From: Paenibacillus sp. PL91
GTDB taxonomy: Bacteria > Bacillota > Bacilli > Paenibacillales > Paenibacillaceae
Reading direction: 5' to 3'
NCBI RefSeq assembly: GCF_012935325.2
Contig: NZ_JABBYG020000004.1
Coordinates: 310,001 to 374,000, forward strand
Length of the DNA: 64,000 nucleotides
This document shows, piece by piece, positions 26,952 through 35,711 of this stretch (within the stretch, counting starts at the first letter, position 1; each line of letters opens with the position of its first letter). The notes under the pieces were generated by a model. That model did no database searches. It was not told where the DNA came from and saw only the letters and a program-made list of their open reading frames with translations. The position numbers were made by a program, and so were the translations under genes.

Positions 26952-28541
26952 ATGGAATCTGTATTAATCGTCGATGATGAACCAGGTGCTCTGGATGCAA
27001 TCATGTATGCGTTGGACTGGGAACATTACGGGTTTGCGATTAAAGGAGTAGCCGCAAGCGGCAGACAGGCACTCGAGCTGCTGAAGAAAAACCAATTCTC
27101 GCTTATGATCACGGATATTCGTATGCCGGGTATTAGCGGACTTGAGCTTTTGCAAGAAATAAGAACGTTTACGAGCATTCCGGTTATTATTATGAGCGGC
27201 TATCAGGAAGTGGATTACCTCAAAACCTGCTTGAAATACAGCGTGAAGGATTACTTGTTAAAGCCTGTGGAAGAAGAGGATTTGGCCAAGCTTTTAGTAA
27301 ATATCAAAAATGAAATCACACATGAGCACATGCTGAATCGGCAGCTGCATTTCGGAATTCCCGCCATTAAGGATCAATTGATGAAAAAATGGACTCTAGG
27401 ATTATTGAGGGAAGAGGAAGTTAAAGATCAGTTTGGCATGCTGGGGATAGAAATACAGGATGATCATCATTTTTGCTGCCTCATTATTGAGTTTGACTTC
27501 ATGGAAACTACGACGTTCAACCAAACGAATTTTGAAATTCAGATGAAACGATATGCTGCCCGCAATGTCATTGAAGAATTGATTTTGAATCAAGGCCACG
27601 TATTTGAAATTTCGGATGAACGATTTGGCGTTGTTCTATTTCATGCTTTAGATGCTGAGAACGAGATCTGCATTCAGAAAAAAGCAGAAGAAATCATGCT
27701 GTTTATTGAAAAATGCGTTAAGATTCCGATTACTATTGGGATCGGCACAAAAGGAAATAAGTTAGATAATACTTTCCAATCCTATGCGGCAGCAGAGAAA
27801 ATGCTGGATCGAAGATTCTTTCTTGGCGGACAGACGATTCTTTCGGCAGATCAGCTTCCAGACGATCACGAGAAGCTTAAACCTTTTGAAACGCAAGGAG
27901 TTATATCCATCATCCATGCCGTCAAGGAACAAAATCTTACGGCACTTCAATCCTGTATTGAGAAGCAAAAGAAACAATTCGTTGAAGCCGAAACGCCAAA
28001 ACCGCTCGTGCAATCTACCGTAGTCGAAATATTGGTGCAATTGCTGCGCGTGGTGCAAGAGGTCGGAGGCCAATACGATAATTTGTTCGAGTTAGATTTG
28101 GGTGATTACAAGAGCTTTATGCAATATAAAGAGCTTGATCTATTGTTTAAATATGTAGAAGAGAAGTGTTTGGTCGTTTTAGATTTTTTAGCACAACAGA
28201 AATCATCTCAGCCTGCGAAAATGGTACATTCCGTAAAAAAAGTCGTTGAGCGGCAATTCAGTTCGAATTTAAGCTTGAAGGCGATTGCAGAACAAATACA
28301 TCTCCATCCCGTTTATTTAGGCAAGTTATTCAAAGCCGAGGAAGGCATCTCGTTTAATGATTATTTGCTGAGTGTTCGTATGGAGAAGGCAAAGGAGCTG
28401 TTATTGTACTCCGATAAAAAAGTATATGAAATTGCACTAGAGGTAGGGTATCAGGAGCTGGATTGGTTTTATAAAAAATTTAAGGAATATACCGGTGTCA
28501 GCACGAGTGAATATCGTAACAAGTCGAAAATGAGCTCGTAG
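26952..28541 (+). CDS. YesN-type response regulator with AraC output domain
   Basis: A 529-residue regulator. The receiver domain spans residues 1-120, with acidic pair D8-D9, phospho-acceptor D55 in MITDIRMPG and K104 in LLKPVEEED. A long middle region follows, and the C-terminal 100 residues form the AraC double helix-turn-helix (LSLKAIAEQIHLHPVYLGKLFK). GGAGG precedes ATG 26952. It partners the upstream YesM-type kinase and, by family analogy, activates nearby transporter and glycosidase genes. The pair sits in the middle of locus B rather than at its head. Confidence 0.92.
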   Translation: MESVLIVDDEPGALDAIMYALDWEHYGFAIKGVAASGRQALELLKKNQFSLMITDIRMPGISGLELLQEIRTFTSIPVIIMSGYQEVDYLKTCLKYSVKDYLLKPVEEEDLAKLLVNIKNEITHEHMLNRQLHFGIPAIKDQLMKKWTLGLLREEEVKDQFGMLGIEIQDDHHFCCLIIEFDFMETTTFNQTNFEIQMKRYAARNVIEELILNQGHVFEISDERFGVVLFHALDAENEICIQKKAEEIMLFIEKCVKIPITIGIGTKGNKLDNTFQSYAAAEKMLDRRFFLGGQTILSADQLPDDHEKLKPFETQGVISIIHAVKEQNLTALQSCIEKQKKQFVEAETPKPLVQSTVVEILVQLLRVVQEVGGQYDNLFELDLGDYKSFMQYKELDLLFKYVEEKCLVVLDFLAQQKSSQPAKMVHSVKKVVERQFSSNLSLKAIAEQIHLHPVYLGKLFKAEEGISFNDYLLSVRMEKAKELLLYSDKKVYEIALEVGYQELDWFYKKFKEYTGVSTSEYRNKSKMSS

Positions 28542-28595
28542 ATTACGTCCGAGTGCGAATAATGATACTCCATTCATGAAGAAGAGGTGCTTAAA

Positions 28596-29861
28596 ATGAC
28601 AGCAAATTCTAACCTTAAACCAACCCCGAAACAGCTTGCGTATCAATCATGGGAGTTCGGATTATTTGTGCATTTTGGCCTAAGAACGTTTTATGAAGGA
28701 TACGTGGATTTTGATCCAAGAGGCATGTCCCCTGCTTTATTTAACCCGCAGCAGTTGGATTGTGAGCAGTGGATTCGTACGGCGAAAGAAGCGGGAATGA
28801 ATTATGCGGTATTAACGGCCAAGCATCATGATGGATTTTCCAATTGGCCGTCGCAGTACAGCTCGTTCACAACCTCGCAATCCCCATGGAGGGATGGGAA
28901 AGGTGATGTCGTTCGGGAGTTTGTGGAGGCATGCCGAAAGTATAATGTGAAGCCTGGATTATATTATTCGCCATTTGACGGATCGGCCGATTTCTATAAT
29001 CAGGACGCATTGGCTTACGATGATTATTTTGTTAATCAAATTACAGAGCTGTTAAGTAATTACGGAGAAATTGATATCCTATGGTTTGACGGCTGCGGCT
29101 CGGAGGATCATGAATATGATTGGAAACGGATCATTGGAGAAATTCGCCGCCTTCAACCGAACATTTTGATTTTCAATATGGGAGACCCCGATTTTCGGTG
29201 GGTTGGAAACGAGGATGGCATTGCGCCGGTTCCATGCTGGAATGTTGTGGATTCGCTTGATTTCTCGGTCATGACCGAGGAGAAGGAATCATTGTCGGGC
29301 AAGCTGTGGCTGCCTGCGGAATGCGATGTACAGATGCGGGCGAACTGGTTTTATAGCGATAGCGATGAGCATACCGTAAAAAGCTTGAACCAGCTCATGG
29401 GCCTGTATTATTATTCCGTTGGACGAGGCGCGAATTTATTGCTGAATATCGGCCCGGATCGGCACGGATTGCTGCCTTCAAAAGACGCGAGCCAGCTCCA
29501 TGCAATGGGTGCAGAAATACGAAGAAGATTTGGCAGCCCAATCGCAACCATGAAACAATGTGAACGGAATCAGATGGAATGGTTCTATAAACCAGCTCAT
29601 CCTCATCTTCTTGACCATATTGTCATTCAAGAAGATTTATCTCAGGGAGAACATGTCCTTAACTTTCAAATCAACATCATGACAGAAAAATCGCATCGGA
29701 CATTAACTATATATGAGGGACAGAATATTGGCCATAAAGCAATTGTGCGTATTCCGCCGGTAAAAGTTCGAGGAGTCTCGCTAACGGTAACGAATGCGAA
29801 AGGTGAGCCTTCTATTAAGGAACTGTCATTTTATTATGTAGGAGAGATTGGAAATGGATAA
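28596..29861 (+). CDS. GH29 alpha-L-fucosidase (first of two)
   Basis: A 421-residue glycoside hydrolase family 29 protein. The TIM barrel starts with WEFGLFVHFGLRTFYEG, continues with AVLTAKHHDGFSNWPS and GLYYSPFDG, and has the nucleophile candidate D165 in ILWFDGCGSED. A C-terminal beta-region follows. GAAGAGGTG precedes ATG 28596; the GTG at 28587 lies in that site. No signal peptide, so it would release fucose from imported oligosaccharides. The metallophosphoesterase gene overlaps its end by eight bases, indicating translation coupling. Confidence 0.9.
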   Translation: MTANSNLKPTPKQLAYQSWEFGLFVHFGLRTFYEGYVDFDPRGMSPALFNPQQLDCEQWIRTAKEAGMNYAVLTAKHHDGFSNWPSQYSSFTTSQSPWRDGKGDVVREFVEACRKYNVKPGLYYSPFDGSADFYNQDALAYDDYFVNQITELLSNYGEIDILWFDGCGSEDHEYDWKRIIGEIRRLQPNILIFNMGDPDFRWVGNEDGIAPVPCWNVVDSLDFSVMTEEKESLSGKLWLPAECDVQMRANWFYSDSDEHTVKSLNQLMGLYYYSVGRGANLLLNIGPDRHGLLPSKDASQLHAMGAEIRRRFGSPIATMKQCERNQMEWFYKPAHPHLLDHIVIQEDLSQGEHVLNFQINIMTEKSHRTLTIYEGQNIGHKAIVRIPPVKVRGVSLTVTNAKGEPSIKELSFYYVGEIGNG

Positions 29862-30795
29862 AGCCTTAAGATTCCGTACTGACGGCACATTTAAAATTGT
29901 CCAGTTTTCCGATACCGAGTATATGGACGATGCCGCTGAACTCAATGAACGAACCGCTAAGATGATCCGTACCGTCATTCAAGCAGAGCTGCCTGATCTT
30001 GTCGTATTTGCAGGCGACGTCATCGGCAGTTTGCGCTGCAGCAATCCAGAGCAGTCATTCCGAAATGCGGTATCGACCGTAGAAGAGTTGAAAATCCCAT
30101 GGGCCGCTGTTTTTGGCAATCACGACTCAGAAGCGGGAATCACCAGAGAACAGTTGATGGACCTCCAATTAAGCCATAACTACTGCGTTGCTGAACAGAC
30201 GGCTGAGCATGTGAGCGGCGTAGGTAACTATGCATTGAAAATTATAGGAAACGACGGTGAGCGAGCAGCCGCTGCTTTATATTTTTTGGATAGTGGAAGT
30301 TATTCGCCGCTCCCACAGGTTTCTGGATACGATTGGATTCGCAGAGATCAAATTGATTGGTATGCTGCCCAATCGAAGGCATTCCGCGATGTGAACGGAG
30401 GACAACCGCTACCTTCACTAGCTTTCTTTCATATTCCTTTGCCTGAATATCAAGACGTATGGGATAAGGCTGTCTGCTATGGAGAAAAAAGAGAAGAGGT
30501 TACCTGCCCTCGGGTCAACAGCGGTCTCTTTGCGGCTATGGCAGAAATGGGTGATGTCATGGGAACCTTTGCAGGGCATGATCACGGGAATGATTATTGG
30601 GGAGAGCTATATGGGATTCGGCTCTGTTACGGACGCTCTTCGAGCTATATGGTTTGGGATACGGACATTCCAATTGGCGCAAGAGTGATTGAATTGACGC
30701 AAGGATCGAGGACGTTCGAAACGTGGCTGCGTTTATTTGACGCCTCGACACTGCATGATCAACGTACACGGGCTACAAAGAAAAGATCATCATAA
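29854..30795 (+). CDS. Calcineurin-like metallophosphoesterase
   Basis: A 313-residue protein of the metallophosphoesterase superfamily. Metal-binding motifs are visible as a degenerate first block (QFSDTEYMDD in place of the usual D-x-H), GDVIG, GNHDSE, a His in FFHIPLPEY and GHDHGND near the C-terminus. The layout resembles the Dcr2/purple-acid-type bacterial group. The ATG at 29854 lies inside the end of the GH29 gene; TAGGAGAG is eight bases upstream. The replacement of the first His is worth noting since it normally binds metal. Its role beside a fucosidase is unknown; a sugar phosphate or nucleotide sugar substrate is possible. Confidence 0.85.
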   Translation: MDKALRFRTDGTFKIVQFSDTEYMDDAAELNERTAKMIRTVIQAELPDLVVFAGDVIGSLRCSNPEQSFRNAVSTVEELKIPWAAVFGNHDSEAGITREQLMDLQLSHNYCVAEQTAEHVSGVGNYALKIIGNDGERAAAALYFLDSGSYSPLPQVSGYDWIRRDQIDWYAAQSKAFRDVNGGQPLPSLAFFHIPLPEYQDVWDKAVCYGEKREEVTCPRVNSGLFAAMAEMGDVMGTFAGHDHGNDYWGELYGIRLCYGRSSSYMVWDTDIPIGARVIELTQGSRTFETWLRLFDASTLHDQRTRATKKRSS

Positions 30796-30897
30796 TAATT
30801 GACTTATCCGCAATAACTTTCTATCGATATTGATTCAAATGTTCGAACGCGAACGCATGTTAAAGAAATGAATCGATAAAGGAATAGGATAGCCACA

Positions 30898-30946
30898 CAA
30901 ACAAAGGCCGCTCACAACCTATATAGGTTGAGTGCGGTCTTTGTTT
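30898..30946 (+). terminator. Long hairpin terminator ending locus B
   Basis: A stem of about 22 base pairs: AACAAAGGCCGCTCA on the left arm pairs with TGAGTGCGGTCTTTGTT on the right with one mismatch, closing on ACCTATATAGGT. It can act in both directions. Confidence 0.85.
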
Positions 30947-31075
30947 GCCGTTGGCGGAGAGCTCATCGAAGGAATACGGAACAACAAGAAATGTTCAAAA
31001 TCGAAAGGCTCGTGGATAATTCACCTATGCTTGGTTAATATAAAACGAATTGAAAATGATTAAGGGGGAACAACA

Positions 31076-31666
31076 ATGGCAGCTCATTTGGGAGCACATG
31101 AAACGATGGAAGTACATGAAATCTTGACAGGGGCAATCAATGGAATCAATCACTTTATGCTTTATGGTACCTTAGTAAGAGACCAACGGCTCCTTCAGAT
31201 TCTTAACAATCATTTACAGTTTATGACAAACGAGTACAATCAAATGGTACAAACTTTGAATAATCAAGGGAATAACAATGCAGTACCATATCAAGCCAAA
31301 AGTCTTGGAGCACCGATCTATGGGCTGGACAACCCGGAAATGCAAAGCCCGAATCTGGCTATGAGCCAATTTGATGACCGGGATGTAGCGAGCAGCATGC
31401 TCTCCTGTCATAAGGCTTCGGCATCCAAGAAAATGTTGGCTGCCTTGGAATGCGCGGATCCGCAGCTTCGCAGAATGATGCAGCAGGGAGCGATTAATTG
31501 CGCGGAGCAGGCCTATGAAATTTGGCAATATATGAACCATATGGGTTACTACCAGGTCCCGACGATGAAAGAAGAGACTACGAACACGGTTCTGAACACC
31601 TATCAGACTGCAACGAATCAATCAAATATGGCAAATAGGAATGGTATGCAGCAGCAATTCCAATAA
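31076..31666 (+). CDS. Spore coat protein of the CotF family
   Basis: A 196-residue helical protein matching the Coat_F family. It has an N-terminal four-helix-bundle segment (EVHEILTGAINGINHFMLYGTLVRD), a Gln/Asn-rich linker, and the second half with SMLSCHKASASKKMLAALECADPQLRRMMQQGA and YEIWQYMNHMGYYQVP. TAAGGGGG precedes the ATG. Expression is expected late in sporulation in the mother cell, by family knowledge. It stands alone with a strong terminator. Confidence 0.9.
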   Translation: MAAHLGAHETMEVHEILTGAINGINHFMLYGTLVRDQRLLQILNNHLQFMTNEYNQMVQTLNNQGNNNAVPYQAKSLGAPIYGLDNPEMQSPNLAMSQFDDRDVASSMLSCHKASASKKMLAALECADPQLRRMMQQGAINCAEQAYEIWQYMNHMGYYQVPTMKEETTNTVLNTYQTATNQSNMANRNGMQQQFQ

Positions 31667-31674
31667 TGTAATGA

Positions 31675-31711
31675 CAAATAAGCCCGCTGAGAGATCAGCG
31701 GGCTTATTTGC
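31675..31711. terminator. Bidirectional terminator between convergent genes
   Basis: CAAATAAGCCCGCTGA at 31675-31690 pairs perfectly with TCAGCGGGCTTATTTG at 31695-31710 around a GAGA loop. It can serve the coat gene and the small minus-strand gene. Confidence 0.9.
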
Positions 31712-31730
31712 TATGATAACGAGATAAATC

Positions 31731-31904
31731 TTATTTTTCTATGATCTCATCCAGTTCCGACGAATGTTCGTGGGCGGCAGCCTGGATGTCCTGATCGAGC
31801 TTGCTTTCGCCTTGTATCTTCGTAGCGGCTTTGATTTGCTGCTCTAATTGCTCCTCGATCTGCCCAATCCCATGCGCTTCCTGATGTTGTCTGCTTGTCG
31901 TCAT
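31731..31904 (-). CDS. 57-residue hydrophilic protein
   Basis: A small gene encoding 57 residues rich in Gln, Glu and Ala (starts MTTSRQHQEAHGIGQIEEQ, ends SSELDEIIEK) and probably one or two amphipathic helices. A clear GGAGG lies seven bases before the ATG at 31904, and a shared bidirectional terminator lies just beyond its stop, which together support a real gene. The family is not recognised. Position next to a coat gene allows, but does not show, a spore role. Confidence 0.65.
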   Translation of the reverse strand: MTTSRQHQEAHGIGQIEEQLEQQIKAATKIQGESKLDQDIQAAAHEHSSELDEIIEK

Positions 31905-32072
31905 TTGCATTCCTCCGCTATCAATGTTCGCCCAAAGGCTACTTTTTATAATTCGTAACGCGCAGCGATCTTATACCGTTTTCTTCAGTGGCATTCCCCG
32001 GTGCAGGAGAGCATACATTTAAAAAGTAATGCAGGACGGGCTCTACACCATTTCAAATAAGGATGATAACCT

Positions 32073-32732
32073 GTGAGAAAAAGCAGACCGGATTTATTGA
32101 ACGAATTATTTTTGCGTCGTTTGTTAAAGAGGGGTTCCCTCATCATGACAGGATCTATCATCCAAGGGTTTGCCATGGGGGTATATCTGTTCCCGCATTC
32201 GATCCCGTCAGGTGGCGGCGCAGGATTAGCGGTGTTGCTGAACTATTGGCTTCACACCCCGATAAGCATCGGTTTATGGCTGTCGAACTTTTTTTTTCTA
32301 ATCTCCTCGGTCCATTATCTCGGAAAGGTCAGTGCCTTCGGCACGATATTTACGATTACGGTTACATCCGTTTCAGTAAACGTCTTTCAGGTATACTTCA
32401 TTTCTCCTTTTTCGAGTGTATGGATCGATCTCCTGGTTGGTTCCATAATCCTTGGCTGTGGAGTTTCCATTCTTCTCAAGCAGAGAGTTTCAAACGGAGG
32501 AATCGGTTTTGCCGCATTAGCCATTGCGAAATATAAGAAAATCGAACCAGCAATCATTTTGTTTTGGATGAATGGCATTATCATTATTATTACCTCTTAT
32601 GTCATTGATTGGATAATAATTATTCAAGCTATTATTTGTCAATGGATATCAACAAGAATAGTTAGTTGGTTATACAGCGCTTCCCACCCCAAAAAACACG
32701 TATACACGATTGCTTGGCGCAAAAAAAATTGA
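32073..32732 (+). CDS. YitT/DUF161-family membrane protein, short form
   Basis: A 219-residue protein with five or six hydrophobic segments and the family motif GVYLFPHSIPSGGGAGLAVLLNYW near residues 37-60. YitT proteins usually run to about 280 residues with a soluble C-terminal DUF2179 domain; here the protein stops soon after the last membrane segment with a basic tail. The GTG start at 32073 has AAGGATG eight bases upstream. Function of the family is not established. It is a lone gene; no strong terminator follows. Confidence 0.75.
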   Translation: MRKSRPDLLNELFLRRLLKRGSLIMTGSIIQGFAMGVYLFPHSIPSGGGAGLAVLLNYWLHTPISIGLWLSNFFFLISSVHYLGKVSAFGTIFTITVTSVSVNVFQVYFISPFSSVWIDLLVGSIILGCGVSILLKQRVSNGGIGFAALAIAKYKKIEPAIILFWMNGIIIIITSYVIDWIIIIQAIICQWISTRIVSWLYSASHPKKHVYTIAWRKKN

Positions 32733-32882
32733 GTACGGGCCCATTCCTTCCGACCTCATAGATCCCATTCTGGGATGTCGTAATGCATGTTTTAATGCAT
32801 ACTTTTCAATAAAATCGTAAATCATAATTTATGTTTACAAAATAAATACGGCATATTGCAGCGGAGAATTGAGGGGAAATGT

Positions 32883-33257
32883 TTGACCGAAAAGAATATC
32901 CTTGCTTATTTCAACAGTCCGGAGCAAGCGGAAAAAGCGCTTAAGCAAATGAAGCCTTTAAAGATCGTGGACAGTTCGATCGATAGATTTGACGCCTATC
33001 CCGGCGATGGCATTGACCGTATCGAAAACCCGCTGACCAGTGACTTTCCAAGTCTTGGAAGCTTAACGCTTGGTGGCGGCTTATCTAGTCCAGACGCTGG
33101 CATCCTTGCTGCCGCAAGCGTAAGCGCAAGTGGAATGAGCTCAGGCGGCAAGGATAACGAAGTAACCGGACGCGATATACTGCTGACCATTGTCGTTGAG
33201 GAAGAGGATTTTGATAAAGCGATGGCTATCGTTCAAAACGAAGGCGCTCTTGTTTAA
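32883..33257 (+). CDS. Hypothetical protein with N-terminal ferredoxin-like segment
   Basis: A 124-residue protein starting with ILAYFNSPEQAEKALKQMK and ending with LLTIVVEEEDFDKAMAIVQNEGA. Both look like strand-helix units of a small alpha/beta fold, similar in style to general-stress YflT-type proteins. A Gly/Ser-rich middle (GSLTLGGGLSS; SVSASGMSSGG) lies between. The TTG at 32883 is preferred because AGGGGA lies seven bases before it; an upstream frame to 32856 has no ribosome site. A terminator follows. I cannot assign a family firmly. Confidence 0.65.
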   Translation: MTEKNILAYFNSPEQAEKALKQMKPLKIVDSSIDRFDAYPGDGIDRIENPLTSDFPSLGSLTLGGGLSSPDAGILAAASVSASGMSSGGKDNEVTGRDILLTIVVEEEDFDKAMAIVQNEGALV

Positions 33258-33269
33258 CAAGGAAGCAGA

Positions 33270-33299
33270 GACGTTCCATGATCTGGAATGTCTTTTTTA
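33270..33299 (+). terminator. Intrinsic terminator after the hypothetical gene
   Basis: GACGTTCCA at 33270-33278 pairs with TGGAATGTC at 33284-33292 (one G-T pair), followed by six T residues. Confidence 0.85.
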
Positions 33300-33381
33300 G
33301 TTCCGTGTGCTGCATATTGCCATTAGTCGGTTTAGCGTGCAAATAAACAGAACATCTCCATAAAAGAGGAGCCCCTACTAT

Positions 33382-34680
33382 ATGCATAAGACCAAATCAC
33401 TCAAGCTGAACATTACGTTCCAGAGCGACATAAGCCTATCGGATGCAACGGAGTTAAAAGGAAAGGATTCGAAATCAAATAGCGGCTCAAAAGGCCGGAT
33501 ATGGGAATTTATTGCGCTAGCCACGATTCCAATCGTGCTCGTATTCGGTAACTCCATGCTAGTACCGGTACTGCCAATTATGCAGAGAGAGCTTGATATC
33601 AGCAAATTTCAAAGCAGCTTAATTATATCCATTTTCTCCTTGGCTGCGGGCATTTTCATTCCGGTCATTGGCTATCTATCCGATCGATTTGGCCGGAAAA
33701 AGATTATTATTCCAGCATTGATCATTTACGGGGGAAGCGGAGTCTTGGCAGGCTTTGGCGCTATTTGGGACTCCTATTCGGTTATTATTGTCGCCAGGGC
33801 GATTCAAGGTTTTGCGGCTGCGGGAACAGCACCTATAGCCATGGCTCTTGTAGGCGATTTGTATAACGGCGGAACAGAAAGCAAGGCGCTGGGCTTGATC
33901 GAGGCTTCTAACGGGGTAGGAAAGGTACTCAGTCCGATTATCGGCTCCTTGCTGGTTTTAATCGTATGGTATGCTTCCTTTTTCGCATTTCCCGTGTTTT
34001 GCGCGCTGTCGCTGCTGGCTGTCATTTTTTTAATTAAAGAGCCGAAGCATAATCAAAAGCAAAAATTAAAAGTGTATATTCAAAAAATCAGACAAATATT
34101 CAGCGAAAAGGGTCGATGGCTAATCACTTCATTCTTTGCCGGTTCATTAGGGCTTTTCATTTTGTTCGGCGTTCTTTTTTATTTGTCCAACACGCTTGAA
34201 GAAGCACCATACAACATTGATGGGGTTAGAAAAGGCCTGGTATTAGCCATACCGCTGCTCGGCATGGCCATCACGTCTTATACGACAGGCAGCTTGATCA
34301 AGAAGAAAGGCGTTTTGATGCGCTGGCTCATGAATATCGGGCTGATTGCCATGACCATTTCACTTGCCGCGACCATCTTCTTTTTTAAAAATATTTATGT
34401 ATTTATTGGGCTATTAACCGTCAGCAGCATCGGAACAGGCCTGCTCCTGCCCTGCTTAAATACGATTATCACTGGTGCCGTAGAGAAAAGCGAGCGCGGC
34501 ATGATCACCTCTTTGTATAATAGTTTGCGTTTTTTAGGCGTAGCGGCCGGGCCTCCTCTATTCGGATGGATGATGGATAAATCGGATCGCATTATTTTTA
34601 TTTCGGTTTCTGCATTATCATTTATAACGCTCGGGTTAGTATTCTTTCTAATTAAACCCCCTGCCAAGCTGACTGAATAA
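33382..34680 (+). CDS. Major facilitator superfamily transporter
   Basis: A 432-residue transporter with an unusual 50-residue hydrophilic N-terminus before the first of about 12-13 membrane segments. The MFS loop motif between helices 2 and 3 is GYLSDRFGRKKIIIP. Overall it resembles multidrug or metabolite exporters of the YmfD/Bmr type in Bacillus. GAGGAG precedes ATG 33382 by ten bases. The phosphosulfolactate synthase gene follows in the same direction after about 110 bases. The cargo is unknown; a link to that enzyme's pathway is possible but only positional. Confidence 0.88.
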   Translation: MHKTKSLKLNITFQSDISLSDATELKGKDSKSNSGSKGRIWEFIALATIPIVLVFGNSMLVPVLPIMQRELDISKFQSSLIISIFSLAAGIFIPVIGYLSDRFGRKKIIIPALIIYGGSGVLAGFGAIWDSYSVIIVARAIQGFAAAGTAPIAMALVGDLYNGGTESKALGLIEASNGVGKVLSPIIGSLLVLIVWYASFFAFPVFCALSLLAVIFLIKEPKHNQKQKLKVYIQKIRQIFSEKGRWLITSFFAGSLGLFILFGVLFYLSNTLEEAPYNIDGVRKGLVLAIPLLGMAITSYTTGSLIKKKGVLMRWLMNIGLIAMTISLAATIFFFKNIYVFIGLLTVSSIGTGLLLPCLNTIITGAVEKSERGMITSLYNSLRFLGVAAGPPLFGWMMDKSDRIIFISVSALSFITLGLVFFLIKPPAKLTE

Positions 34681-34793
34681 CGGACGGGTTAGTTGGATTG
34701 CAATAGTCAACATAGGCACCAGCCAAGGGGAAAACGCATAGAATACCTTATCAATCGATGCCTAAAATTCATAAGGAATTGAGGAGATACCCG

Positions 34794-35660
34794 ATGAAAG
34801 GTTCTCTAAGTACAGTTTGGCCCAGAGAGTTATGCGACCCGAGCGGACGTCGTAATGAGTATGAACTAAAATCCGATGATCCCCATGCAAATCAGGTCGT
34901 TGGCCGCGGTCAAACGATGGTCATCGATAAAGGCCTCGGCAGAAACTCATTTTTAGATTTAATTGAAACTGCCTCGGCCTATATGGATTGCATCAAATTC
35001 GGCTTTGGCACGGCCCCTCTTTATCATTCTGAGCTGTTGATTTATAAGATCAATCTTGCTAAAAAGCACGGTATTACGGTTATGCCAGGCGGTACTCTCT
35101 TAGAGACTGCGGTGCAGCAAGAGGTTGTGCCGGCTTTTTTTGATGCTGTATGCAAACTTGGGTTCAACGGAATTGAAGTGTCCGACGGCACGATCGAGCT
35201 TTCACGCCGCAAACGCACAGAATTGATAAAGGAAGGTGGAAAACGAGGCCTTCAGGTATTTACGGAGTATGGCAAAAAACTGTCAGGATCGCTTATAGAT
35301 GCGAAGCATCTTGCTCAAACGCTTGAAATTGATTTGGAGGCAGGCGCAAAGCTTGTGACCGTTGAAGCCCGGGAATCGGGAGTCGGTGTCGGCCTATTCG
35401 ATGAGAAAGGTGAATGCCGAGATCATGTTATAAATATGATCCTTCAGTTTGTACCGGATCCGCAGCGATTGATGTGGGAGACTCCGCTTAAGCACCAACA
35501 GGTGCATCTGCTGCGCGAGTTTGGTCCAAATGTACATTTGGGCAATATTCCTCCAGGAGAGGTCCTTTCTCTCGAGACGATGAGACGCGGACTTCGCCAG
35601 GATACATTCGAGTTTGGGGTAGAGGCTAGCGAAGCTCAAAAATTTTTTTATATGATTTAA
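34794..35660 (+). CDS. Phosphosulfolactate synthase (ComA family)
   Basis: A 288-residue TIM-barrel enzyme of the ComA family, which adds sulfite to phosphoenolpyruvate to give (2R)-phospho-3-sulfolactate. Visible landmarks are GQTMVIDKGLG, DCIKFGFGTAPLY, MPGGTLLE, VTVEARESG and HLGNIPPGEVLSLE. The ATG at 34794 has GAGGAG seven bases upstream; ATG 34758 lacks one. In archaea this is the first step to coenzyme M, while in Bacillus (YitD-type) it leads to sulfolactate, known from spores. The next pathway genes (phosphatase, dehydrogenase) are not adjacent here. Confidence 0.88.
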   Translation: MKGSLSTVWPRELCDPSGRRNEYELKSDDPHANQVVGRGQTMVIDKGLGRNSFLDLIETASAYMDCIKFGFGTAPLYHSELLIYKINLAKKHGITVMPGGTLLETAVQQEVVPAFFDAVCKLGFNGIEVSDGTIELSRRKRTELIKEGGKRGLQVFTEYGKKLSGSLIDAKHLAQTLEIDLEAGAKLVTVEARESGVGVGLFDEKGECRDHVINMILQFVPDPQRLMWETPLKHQQVHLLREFGPNVHLGNIPPGEVLSLETMRRGLRQDTFEFGVEASEAQKFFYMI

Positions 35661-35672
35661 TGAATGATAGAC

Positions 35673-35711
35673 AGAGGAAGCCTCTGATAGAAGGGGTTTC
35701 CTCTGCTATTT
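35673..35711 (+). terminator. Terminator after phosphosulfolactate synthase
   Basis: AGAGGAA at 35673-35679 pairs with TTCCTCT at 35698-35704, with additional inner GCC/GGG pairing. The tail is only moderately T-rich. Confidence 0.6.

Noticed and set aside
32063..32536. 157-codon plus-strand frame overlapping the YitT-type gene
   Set aside because: The overlapping frame at 32073 has membrane-protein composition, family motifs and a suitable ribosome site; this one does not.
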